DNA of 40,960 bases from an uncultured Treponema sp. (GTDB lineage: Bacteria > Spirochaetota > Spirochaetia > Treponematales > Treponemataceae). The stretch spans positions 1-40,960 of the forward strand of contig CAMNBC010000007.1 in NCBI GenBank assembly GCA_946532115.1, in the 5' to 3' direction. The notes below the pieces were generated by a model. It made no database searches. It saw only the letters and a program-made list of their open reading frames with translations, and was not told the origin of the DNA. Below, in pieces: positions 18,154-26,636 of this stretch; position 1 is the stretch's first letter, and each line of letters opens with the position of its first letter. The position numbers were made by a program, and so were the translations under genes.

Positions 18154-19788
18154 ATGAAAAAATTCAAGGTAGTAGCATTAGGTGTTGCTATGGTTGCTGC
18201 AATGGCTCTCGTTGGCTGCAGCAAGAAGCCAGCTGCAAAAGCAGCAGAAACAAAAGTATCAGCTGATCTTCCAGGCTGGAAGGCAAATGCAGACAAACCA
18301 ATTAAGTTTGACTGGTATATTAACTTCAGCTGGTTTGCTCGTCACTGGGGTGACTCAAAGGTTTCTAAGTACATCACACAGAAAACTGGTGTTGATGTAA
18401 ACTTTATTGTTCCTGCTGGTAACGAAGCAGAAAAATTAAATGCAATGATCGCAGGTGATGCACTTCCAGATCTCATTACTTTGGGATGGTGGGAAGGTCA
18501 GATTCCTATGATGATTGATGCAGGTCTTCTTTATTCTTTGGATGAACTTGCTGATCAGTACGATCCATACTTCTGGAAGGTTACTGACCCTGTAAAGGTA
18601 GGCTGGTACCGCCAGGCTGATGGTCACATCTATGGATATCCAAATGCTTCTTATACTTCTACAGACTATGAAAAGTATCAGGGAAAACTTACTTCTAACG
18701 AAACTTTCCTTGTACGCAAAGATATGTATGAAGCTATCGGAAGCCCAGACATGACAACTCCAGAGGGATTCCTTGGTGCTCTCCGCGCTGCAAAGGCTAA
18801 GTTCCCAACTGTAAATGGTCAGTCACTTATTCCATTCGGAACAAACGAATTTGGTGATACTGGTTGTTCACAGCTCCAGGGTTACCTTTCACACTTCCTT
18901 GCAATTGCTCCAGAAAAGGACGGCAAGTTTGTAAACGCAGACCTCGGTCTTACAGATGATCCAGAGTATATCCGCTGGATGAAGATGTTCCGCCAGGCTC
19001 ACGAAGAAGGTCTCTTTGCTACAGACGTATTCGTAGACAAGAGAAGCCAGATTGAAGAGAAAGCTGCTCAGGGCCGCTACTTCTGTATGCTTTATCAGAA
19101 CTGGGATATGCAGGCTCCACAGAACGCTCTTTATGCACGTGATCCAAACTCTATCTACATTGCTGTAGATGGTCCAAAGAACTCTAAGGGTGATGATCCA
19201 GTTCTCGCTGGTGGTGGTATTGCAGGTTGGACAGTTACTTTGATTTCAAAGAACTGTAAAGATCCAGCTCGCGCTATTCAGTTCCTTTCTTACCTCATCT
19301 CAGAAGAAGGTCAGATGGATACAAACTTTGGTATCGAAGGTGAAACATACACAATCGAAAACGGAGTTCCAAAGCTTACACCAGAAGTTGCTGCACTTGA
19401 TAAGAACGACAAGAACAAGCAGGAAACAGACATTGGTGTACAGTACACATACTGGATGTTGATGGATACAGCTTGGCAGGCACAGTTCGGTGCAGACTAC
19501 GCTCCATCTCTTGAACAGCCACAGCTCTGGACACGTCCATATGTACACTCATATGCAGCATACGATGGACTTACACTTCCAGTTGGTTCAGATGAACAGC
19601 TTATCTACGAAGATATTCAGCGCCGCTGGGGTAAAGTTCTTCCACAGATGATTCGTGCTGGTTCAGAAGCTGAGTTCGATCAGATTGTTGCTGACTTCAA
19701 CCAGTACAAGAAAGACAAGGGTATCGACAAAGTTATCGATGCTCAGTCTAAGTTGATGAACATCAACAAACAGAAATTAGGTATGTAA
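18154..19788 (+). CDS. extracellular solute-binding lipoprotein (YtcQ/LipO-like)
   Basis: lipobox MALVGCSKK; large family-1-like SBP; SD AGGAGG. Confidence 0.9.
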   Translation: MKKFKVVALGVAMVAAMALVGCSKKPAAKAAETKVSADLPGWKANADKPIKFDWYINFSWFARHWGDSKVSKYITQKTGVDVNFIVPAGNEAEKLNAMIAGDALPDLITLGWWEGQIPMMIDAGLLYSLDELADQYDPYFWKVTDPVKVGWYRQADGHIYGYPNASYTSTDYEKYQGKLTSNETFLVRKDMYEAIGSPDMTTPEGFLGALRAAKAKFPTVNGQSLIPFGTNEFGDTGCSQLQGYLSHFLAIAPEKDGKFVNADLGLTDDPEYIRWMKMFRQAHEEGLFATDVFVDKRSQIEEKAAQGRYFCMLYQNWDMQAPQNALYARDPNSIYIAVDGPKNSKGDDPVLAGGGIAGWTVTLISKNCKDPARAIQFLSYLISEEGQMDTNFGIEGETYTIENGVPKLTPEVAALDKNDKNKQETDIGVQYTYWMLMDTAWQAQFGADYAPSLEQPQLWTRPYVHSYAAYDGLTLPVGSDEQLIYEDIQRRWGKVLPQMIRAGSEAEFDQIVADFNQYKKDKGIDKVIDAQSKLMNINKQKLGM

Positions 19789-19821
19789 GACTCAAACTGG
19801 GTAAAACATACATGGTCAAAT

Positions 19822-19843
19822 CCCCTTCAATACGGCGAAGGGG
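19822..19843 (+). other. intercistronic hairpin CCCCTTC-N8-GAAGGGG after the SBP gene
   Basis: perfect 7-bp stem, no T-run, between SBP and histidine kinase. Confidence 0.5.
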
Positions 19844-19902
19844 AGGCAACCGGTTCTCCATTTATGTAGGGGAATTCGACAATACGAGGTTTATCATATA
19901 AA

Positions 19903-21747
19903 ATGATAGCAATGAACTTTTCCCAGAAATTAGTATTTGCCTATACCTGTATTGTTGTAATTCCCCTTTTTATTTTAGTGATAACTGCGATGGGGCTAAT
20001 CCGTCGTTCGCGGGTAGAAGAACTAGAAGCAAATAGTGAAGGTTTACTCCAGGAAAATTACGAAATTGTTCAAAAGAATATTGAATCCTGCAGCCTTTTT
20101 GAACAGCTGGTAAACAGACCAGGCAGGCTTACACTTTTTTTTGCAATGCCAGAGCATAGTACAGAAGAAGAAATCATTGACATAATGATTTCTGAAACTA
20201 CCATGCTTGAACGCACTCTGGAAACCGTGCCAAATATTTACGGACTACGGGTTTTTAGTGACAGTCCTCTTATTCCGGAACGCTGGCCAATCTTTATGAA
20301 TTCTTCGCGGACAGATCTTGCTTCGCTTGACCGCTGGGAATATGGTTATACCGCAGATTATCTTGGAAACCTTGGTTCATTAAAATATGAATCAGTATGT
20401 ACAACAAGAAAACTGGAAAAAAATCATAAGAAATTAGGTTACATTCAGATTGCAATGAAGACTAGTGATTTTTTTCCTTTCCTCTTTAAGACAATAAATG
20501 ATTTTAATGATGATTATGCTTTCCGCGAAGTGCTTAATGAAAAAACAAATCAGATGGAGCTGATTCCAATCACAAATAAACTTATTGCGGAAGCACACAA
20601 ACCCTTAAGTCAAAAAATAATGAAAGATTTTTATGACACAGTTTACAGACGTAAGCAGGGGCAGATATCGTCTAATGGGAAAATACTTTTACGTGACAAA
20701 GGCGATGTTCGTTATTCAAGCTGGATTCGAGTTCCGGACATGGATATCATTTTACTTCATACCTGTTCTACTGAAGAAATACAGAGAGGGCTTTTTCTGA
20801 TTCAGTCTGCAATTTTGGCAGGACTCATACTTACAGTTTTTCTTTTGTACTTTCTTGTAAGGTATCTGACTTCACGACTTATGGGGCGAGTTTACCATCT
20901 GATTAACGGAATGAAAGAGGTACAGGCCGGAAAACTGGAAGCCTCTGTAAAGGTTACCGGACATGATGAAGTTACTCAGGCACAGATGACATTCAACCAG
21001 ATGACAGAGCAGCTTCGTAATCAGATTGAAGAAATTAAAAAGGAGCAGAATCTTATTGCCGACACAGAAATGAAGGCCATGCAGAATCAGATAAATGCTC
21101 ATTTTATTTATAATGCACTTGAGACAATTAAAATGCAGGCAGTTATTGCCGGTGAAAGCGATGTTGAAGAAAGTATAAATGTTCTTGGAAAGCTGATGCA
21201 TTATTGTCTGCGCTGGCGCGTTCATACAGTTTCACTGGAAGAAGAAGTAGATTACATTCGTGCCTATGTTTATCTTTTGAACATTCGAAACGATTATGTA
21301 ATTTCTCTTGAAACAGAAATTAAACCGGAATTTAAAAATATTATAATCCCAAAAATGAGCCTGCAGCCTCTTGTAGAAAATGCATTTTATTATGCAGTAG
21401 AACCAGAAGGAAAAGATGCAGTAATCCGGGTGTATACAGAAGAGGAGACAGATACAGCTGACTTAAATTCTGAAAAACGTTCAGACCGAGTCTGGCTTTG
21501 TGTCCGTGATTTTGGTAAAGGAATGTCAAAAGAAAAGAAAGAAGAACTTGAAAATTATCTTGCAGATGATTCTTATGAACGTGATTCAACAGGAAGCATT
21601 GGCTTAAAAAATATTCAGCAGAGATTGAGCATGTTCTGCGGTAAAGACTACCGACTGGTAGTTGAATCAACGGAAGGAGAGGGAACACTTATTAAAATTC
21701 CAATTCCATTACAATTACGCAACAACAATAACGAGGAACACAAATGA
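19903..21747 (+). CDS. sensor histidine kinase, YesM-like (HAMP + His_kinase + HATPase)
   Basis: MQNQINAHFIYNALETIKMQA, LQPLVENAFYYAV, GSIGLKNIQQRL motifs. Confidence 0.9.
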   Translation: MIAMNFSQKLVFAYTCIVVIPLFILVITAMGLIRRSRVEELEANSEGLLQENYEIVQKNIESCSLFEQLVNRPGRLTLFFAMPEHSTEEEIIDIMISETTMLERTLETVPNIYGLRVFSDSPLIPERWPIFMNSSRTDLASLDRWEYGYTADYLGNLGSLKYESVCTTRKLEKNHKKLGYIQIAMKTSDFFPFLFKTINDFNDDYAFREVLNEKTNQMELIPITNKLIAEAHKPLSQKIMKDFYDTVYRRKQGQISSNGKILLRDKGDVRYSSWIRVPDMDIILLHTCSTEEIQRGLFLIQSAILAGLILTVFLLYFLVRYLTSRLMGRVYHLINGMKEVQAGKLEASVKVTGHDEVTQAQMTFNQMTEQLRNQIEEIKKEQNLIADTEMKAMQNQINAHFIYNALETIKMQAVIAGESDVEESINVLGKLMHYCLRWRVHTVSLEEEVDYIRAYVYLLNIRNDYVISLETEIKPEFKNIIIPKMSLQPLVENAFYYAVEPEGKDAVIRVYTEEETDTADLNSEKRSDRVWLCVRDFGKGMSKEKKEELENYLADDSYERDSTGSIGLKNIQQRLSMFCGKDYRLVVESTEGEGTLIKIPIPLQLRNNNNEEHK

Positions 21748-23207
21748 TAACAATTGTTCTGGCAGATGATGAGAAATTAATACGAGCGGGACTTAAAAAA
21801 ATCCTTCTTGAAAATGTAGATATTCCGCTTGAAATAATAGAAGCAAAAAACGGTGAGGAAGCACTGGAGCTTTGCAAAAGAAAGAAACCTGAGATTTTGA
21901 TAACAGATATACGTATGCCGGTTATGGATGGCGTAGAGCTGATGAAAAACATTTCTTTGATGGATGATTATGTAAAGCCAGCAATTATTGTGCTCAGTGG
22001 TTACGATGAATTTTCTTATGCAAAGGCTGCAATCCAGAGCGGTGCTCTAAGTTATATTTTAAAACCTGTTGATAAAAAGGAACTTATTAGTGCCGTTAAT
22101 ACAGCAATCATGGATTGTATGAAAGAAGAGAAAATCCAGAACGAAATAAAGTTCCGTCAGATAATTGAAAAGGGTAGGCTTGATGATGTTTCGGGGTTGC
22201 CGGAAGTTACAGTGGAAAATGGTTTGAACTGTATTGTTATATATGGAAAGAACGCATTGAATGTTCTGGAAAAAGTTATGGCGGACAGGAAATACTATGT
22301 TCTGGAAGAGACAAAAAACTCGGTGCTTATTGTATACCCGTTTGATGGCAGGGAAGTTGAGTATGCGCCGGAACTTTTGAACTCTTATATTGTCGGGATC
22401 TCTGCTTCGGCGATTGAATATTCTATGCTTAGAAGTTTGAAGCGCCAGGCAATTACTGCGGCGATGCAGTCGTTCTTTGATTCGGACAGTGGATGTGCGC
22501 TGGAGGATGGTAAGCGCGGCGGCTTATATTATTACGAAAGCAAAAATCATATGTCGGATTTTCAGCAGATTGATGAAGAGTATGAGAAGATGATTGGCCG
22601 CTGCGATATTGCTTCTGCAGAAGAAGTACAGGCAGATGTAGAAAAACTTTTTAATATTTTTGGAAAAGATGCAAAGCTGAATTCAGAAATGCTTTATTAT
22701 TTATATGGAAAGATAACGTCGAATATGTTTACAAGATATCCGGGTTATACTGATTCAGATATGTACCTCCATATTAAAGGTATTATGATAGAAAACATTT
22801 TTGAATATCAGAAATTTTCAGAATGGAAAGGCTGTGTACGGGATTATGCAGTTTATCTTGCAGCATTACTTAAGCAGAATACGAAAGAATCTCCATATAT
22901 TACAGAGGCAATAGAATTTATTAAAACTCACTTTAAGAAAAATATAAATATGGCCATGGTTGCAAATCAGGTAAGTGTAAACTATACTTGGTTCTCAGAA
23001 AAATTTAAGGAACATATCGGTGTAAACTTTAATGAATATCTTAAACGTCTTAGAATTGAAGAGGCAAAAAAGCTTCTGGAAAAAGGCTGTTATAAAGTTT
23101 ACGAAGTTGCTGAACGAAGTGGATTTTCTGATGTAAAATATTTTATGAAAATATTTCGTGAAGAGACAGGTATGTCTCCAAGTGAGTGGAGCGCTAAACA
23201 CGTATGA
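21744..23207 (+). CDS. response regulator with AraC-type HTH, YesN-like
   Basis: receiver domain (LADDEKLIRAGL, DIRMPVMDGVEL, LSGYDEFSYAKAAI); C-terminal AraC HTH. Confidence 0.92.
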   Translation: MITIVLADDEKLIRAGLKKILLENVDIPLEIIEAKNGEEALELCKRKKPEILITDIRMPVMDGVELMKNISLMDDYVKPAIIVLSGYDEFSYAKAAIQSGALSYILKPVDKKELISAVNTAIMDCMKEEKIQNEIKFRQIIEKGRLDDVSGLPEVTVENGLNCIVIYGKNALNVLEKVMADRKYYVLEETKNSVLIVYPFDGREVEYAPELLNSYIVGISASAIEYSMLRSLKRQAITAAMQSFFDSDSGCALEDGKRGGLYYYESKNHMSDFQQIDEEYEKMIGRCDIASAEEVQADVEKLFNIFGKDAKLNSEMLYYLYGKITSNMFTRYPGYTDSDMYLHIKGIMIENIFEYQKFSEWKGCVRDYAVYLAALLKQNTKESPYITEAIEFIKTHFKKNINMAMVANQVSVNYTWFSEKFKEHIGVNFNEYLKRLRIEEAKKLLEKGCYKVYEVAERSGFSDVKYFMKIFREETGMSPSEWSAKHV

Positions 23208-24028
23208 CAAAAGAACTTGCAGCAAAGTTACGTGGTCTTGCAGATAAATATGAAGTTTCCTCTTTTTGCGATGAAGATCCTTCCCAGTTTTTACGCTGGT
23301 ATAATCCTGCAGAAGGGCACGGAATAGTGGCAGATGTAGAAGCAGCCTCTTTTATTGCTGCAATGTTAGCCTTTGGTAACAGAAAACAATTTATTCCGAA
23401 AATTAAAGAAATCTTACAAACTTCCGACCGTTCGTTAGGAACTGTTTCGAAATGGCTAAAGACCGGTGCTTATAAAAAAGATTTTCCTTGTGGTGAAAAA
23501 AAGTTTTATCGTTTTTATTCTTATGACGATATGCATGTCTTCTTTGGAGAAATGGCTGAGATTTTGAATCAGGCAGAGACTCTGGGAGAATATTTTAGAA
23601 TGAAGGGGGAAGTCTCCCCCTCGTTCCAGCCTGCTGCGCAGTCTTCCACTACCCCTTCTAACGGGGGACACCCCCGTAACGCCCCCGTCGCCTTGCATGA
23701 AATTGTATCTTCCTCTTTTTCAAAATCAGCAATAGTGCCAAAGGGCCGGACGTCTGCAAACAAACGCATTCACATGTTTTTGCGCTGGATGGTTAGACGC
23801 AACTCACCGGTTGACCTTGGGCTCTGGCAATGGGTGGATCCAGCTTCACTTATAATTCCTCTTGATGTTCATGTAATGCAGGAAGCAGCAAAACTTGGTT
23901 TAATTCCAGATAAGGCAACAGCTTCCCGCAAAACAGCAGAGCTTTTGACATCCGCCTTAAACGAAGTATTTCCAGGAGACCCGTGCCGCGGCGACTTCGC
24001 TTTATTCGGTCTTGGCGTAGATAAATAA
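23204..24028 (+). CDS. TIGR02757/DUF2400 family protein
   Basis: FLRWYNPAEGHGIVADVEAASFIAAMLAFGNRKQF; RIHMFLRWMVRRNSPVDLGLW; LDVHVMQEAAKLGL. Confidence 0.85.
   Translation: MTKELAAKLRGLADKYEVSSFCDEDPSQFLRWYNPAEGHGIVADVEAASFIAAMLAFGNRKQFIPKIKEILQTSDRSLGTVSKWLKTGAYKKDFPCGEKKFYRFYSYDDMHVFFGEMAEILNQAETLGEYFRMKGEVSPSFQPAAQSSTTPSNGGHPRNAPVALHEIVSSSFSKSAIVPKGRTSANKRIHMFLRWMVRRNSPVDLGLWQWVDPASLIIPLDVHVMQEAAKLGLIPDKATASRKTAELLTSALNEVFPGDPCRGDFALFGLGVDK
23605..23692 (+). repeat. GC-rich palindromic element inserted in-frame in CDS
   Basis: GGGGGAAGTCTCCCCC (23605-23620) and ACGGGGGACACCCCCGT (23661-23677) hairpins within a low-complexity peptide. Confidence 0.6.
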
Positions 24029-24103
24029 AATCCCTTATTAAAATTCATTACAAATATGTTATAATTGAAGGAACCTCATAGGATTATAACTGCACCATGT
24101 TCG

Positions 24104-24131
24104 TCATTGCGAACGCAGCTAAGCCATCCAT
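24104..24131. repeat. REP-like fragment (gtcattgcgaacgcagctaagccatcc)
   Basis: matches the frame of the 9721 repeat type; lies upstream of the likely esterase start. Confidence 0.4.
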
Positions 24132-24147
24132 AACACAGGAGACAAAA

Positions 24148-24939
24148 ATGTCAGATTTAACTATAAGATTCTATTCAGATGTACTGAAACGCGACGTTTC
24201 ATTTTTAATGCAGATTCCAAACGACATCCGCAGAGACTATCCTCGTGACGACTTAAAGCGCGATGGAAAACCAATGAAAACCCTTTTCCTTCTCCACGGC
24301 TATACAGGGGCAGCATTTAACTGGGTGCCGGGAAATCTTGCAGAACAGTATAATTTTGCAGTTATAATTCCTAATGGAGAAAACTCTTTCTGGATTGATG
24401 GTCCGGCTACCGGTCGTCAGTTTGCAACCTTCCTTGGTGTTGAGCTTCTTGAGTATGTTCGAAAAACTTTCCACCTTGCAATGACTGCAGAAGATACTTA
24501 CATCATGGGCTTTTCTATGGGCGGCTTTGGTGCTTTGCATACAGGCTTTGCATATCCGGAAAAGTTCAGCAAAGTTATTGCACTTTCTTCAGCCCTTATT
24601 CACAACGAAGTTATGCACATGAAGGAAGGCGACAGTAATCCTGTAGCAAATTATGATTATTACAGAATGTGTTTCGGTGACCCGGCTAAACTTCCGGAAA
24701 GCGACAACAATCCTGAATATCTTCTCAAAAAGCAAATTGCCGCTGGCAAAAAAATCCCTGAAATTTACATGGCCTGCGGCACCGAAGACTTCCTCCTCGA
24801 ACCAAACCGTGCCTTCCACAAGTTCCTCGAAGAACAGGGCGTAAAACACACCTACGAAGAAGGCCCAGGCATTCACGACATGCGCTTCTGGCAGGAATGG
24901 GCCGGTAAGTTTATTCCGCAGGCATTCGGGGAGAATTAA
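24148..24939 (+). CDS. alpha/beta hydrolase, putative esterase (esterase D/tributyrin esterase-like)
   Basis: LFLLHGYTGAAFNWV, YIMGFSMGGFGALH (GxSxGG), GIHDMRFWQEW; SD upstream of M at 24148. Confidence 0.85.
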   Translation: MSDLTIRFYSDVLKRDVSFLMQIPNDIRRDYPRDDLKRDGKPMKTLFLLHGYTGAAFNWVPGNLAEQYNFAVIIPNGENSFWIDGPATGRQFATFLGVELLEYVRKTFHLAMTAEDTYIMGFSMGGFGALHTGFAYPEKFSKVIALSSALIHNEVMHMKEGDSNPVANYDYYRMCFGDPAKLPESDNNPEYLLKKQIAAGKKIPEIYMACGTEDFLLEPNRAFHKFLEEQGVKHTYEEGPGIHDMRFWQEWAGKFIPQAFGEN

Positions 24940-24947
24940 CGACAAAT

Positions 24948-24976
24948 TTGACATTTATGTCATAATTCATTATTCT
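24948..24976 (+). promoter_or_regulatory. promoter TTGACA-N17-TATTCT
   Basis: TTGACA 24948-24953, TATTCT 24971-24976. Confidence 0.7.
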
Positions 24977-24980
24977 ACAG

Positions 24981-25025
24981 AGCGAAGACTGTTACCGGGG
25001 TGCCGGAATGGATCTTCGCTTTTTT
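24981..25025 (+). terminator. hairpin AGCGAAGA...TCTTCGCT + TTTTT (terminator/attenuator-like)
   Basis: 8-bp perfect stem at the predicted transcription start, followed by a T-run. Confidence 0.55.
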
Positions 25026-25053
25026 ATTGCCCGGCGAGGGTTTATAAGGTGGT

Positions 25054-25091
25054 AAAGCTAAAAATTGCTTTCGCAATTTTTTTAACGCTTT
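25054..25091. repeat. AT-rich hairpin, AGC-TAAAA...TTTTTAACGCT type
   Basis: AAAGCTAAAAATTGCTTTCGCAATTTTTTTAACGCTTT; similar architecture at 38381 and 40763. Confidence 0.5.
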
Positions 25092-25159
25092 GCTATCTAT
25101 CACCGGCCACCAGTGGCCTTACTCACATTAAAAGACTTGATCCAAGGAGGACAGGTACT

Positions 25160-25177
25160 ATGACTCATCAAACTTAA
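25160..25177 (+). other. micro-ORF MTHQT* with strong SD (AAGGAGG), possible leader peptide
   Basis: AAGGAGG 25144-25150, ATG 25160, stop TAA 25175-25177; located before coaX. Confidence 0.35.
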
Positions 25178-25222
25178 GGCATTCCCTGCCATATAGGCGA
25201 ATTCTTTTAACAGGGGGAATGT

Positions 25223-25990
25223 ATGATTCTTACAATCGACGTTGGAAATACATCTACGGCCTGCGGGCTTTTTGAGGGCGACGAGTGCGTGCTCAGATTC
25301 CGTCGTGCTACAGATATTAATTCAAGTTCAGATGAAATCGGAATTTTTTTGCGTTCAGCATTGCGTGAAAACGGTTATGACTGGCAGAAGATTCAGAAAG
25401 TTGGCTGCTGTTCTGTTGTGCCGGCGGTAAATCATTCGCTTGCAAGAGCATGCTTAAAATATCTGAATCGCGAACCGCTGTTTATTCAGGCTGGAATTAA
25501 GACTGGTCTTAAGCTACGCTATTCAAATCCTAAAGAAATAGGTGCAGACCTGATTGCCGCTGCAATGGGGGCTGTTGCTGAATATCCGGAGAAAAATCTG
25601 ATTATCATAGATATGGGAACTGCAATTACTGCAGAACTTGTTTCTAAGAATAAAGAATTTCTTGGCGGCGTGATTATGCCGGGCTTAAAAATTTCTGTGG
25701 ATGCACTAGCAGGCGGAACTGCAAATCTTACATCTGTAGAAATCATGAAACCAGAGCATGTTTACGGTTCATCAACTACAGAAGCAATTCAGGCAGGGCT
25801 TTATTATGGAACTGCTGGTGCTTTAAAAGAATTCTGTCACTTATTCAAAAAAAATGTTTTCCATGGTGAAGACACACTTATTATCGGAACCGGGGGTTTT
25901 GCAAGAACCTTTGAAGAATACAGGCTCTTTGATGAAATTGTTCCGGGGCTTGTTCTGTCTGGCGTAAAATGCGCAATAGACATCAATTAA
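25223..25990 (+). CDS. coaX: type III pantothenate kinase
   Basis: ILTIDVGNTSTACGLF, VVPAVN, IGADLIAAAMGA, IIDMGTAITAELV, GGVIMPGL motifs. Confidence 0.95.
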   Translation: MILTIDVGNTSTACGLFEGDECVLRFRRATDINSSSDEIGIFLRSALRENGYDWQKIQKVGCCSVVPAVNHSLARACLKYLNREPLFIQAGIKTGLKLRYSNPKEIGADLIAAAMGAVAEYPEKNLIIIDMGTAITAELVSKNKEFLGGVIMPGLKISVDALAGGTANLTSVEIMKPEHVYGSSTTEAIQAGLYYGTAGALKEFCHLFKKNVFHGEDTLIIGTGGFARTFEEYRLFDEIVPGLVLSGVKCAIDIN

Positions 25991-26007
25991 TTATGGAGAT
26001 TTAAATT

Positions 26008-26613
26008 ATGACAACAAACAAAACATTATCATTGAACAAAAAACTTACTTTGACAGGTGCATTGAGCGCACTTGTAATTGTACTTGGAATTACCAGACTT
26101 GGTTTTATCTCTCTTGGTGCTGCATCAATTACTATTTTGCATATTCCTGTAATACTGATTTGTATGCTTGCTGGTCTTCCTGAAGGACTTTTTGTTGGAG
26201 CAACATTTGGTATTCTTTCTCTGGTACAGGCAGCCATGAGCACAAGCGGTGGACTTGATCCGTTATTTGTAAATCCACTTGTTTCTGTTCTTCCACGTAT
26301 GCTTATTGCTGTAATTGCCTGGGGACTCTGGAAAGCTTTTAATCTTATTCCTCATATGCCAAAGGCTGTTTCTGCAGGAATTACAGGTTTTATAACTACA
26401 ATTGCACATACACTGCTCGTTCTTGGAAGCCTTTATATTTTCCAGGGAGCTGCTGTTCGTGATGCTCTTGGAGGAATGGGATATTTTGCTCTGGTTGCTG
26501 CCTGTGGATTAAATGCTGTACTTGAAGCAGCAGCTGCAACAATCATCTCTGTAGCAATCTATACAACTCTTTTCTTTACTGGCAAAAAAACTTCTAAGTT
26601 GTCGCAGGAGTAG
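26008..26613 (+). CDS. ECF transporter S component, probably pantothenate (PanT-like)
   Basis: hydrophobic; ITILHIPVILICMLAGLPEGLFVGATFGILSLVQA; adjacent to coaX. Confidence 0.75.
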   Translation: MTTNKTLSLNKKLTLTGALSALVIVLGITRLGFISLGAASITILHIPVILICMLAGLPEGLFVGATFGILSLVQAAMSTSGGLDPLFVNPLVSVLPRMLIAVIAWGLWKAFNLIPHMPKAVSAGITGFITTIAHTLLVLGSLYIFQGAAVRDALGGMGYFALVAACGLNAVLEAAAATIISVAIYTTLFFTGKKTSKLSQE

Positions 26614-26636
26614 AAATAGTAGTATAATATATAACT

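Noticed and set aside
24097-24147. N-terminal extension of the esterase (MFVIANAAKPSITQETK)
   Set aside because: It is encoded by a repeat fragment; the SD (CAGGAG) and conserved start support M at 24148.
25054-25200. Possible tmRNA, SRP RNA or RNase P RNA upstream of coaX
   Set aside because: None of the conserved core motifs I know for these RNAs could be found; the tiny ORF does not encode an ALAA-type tag.
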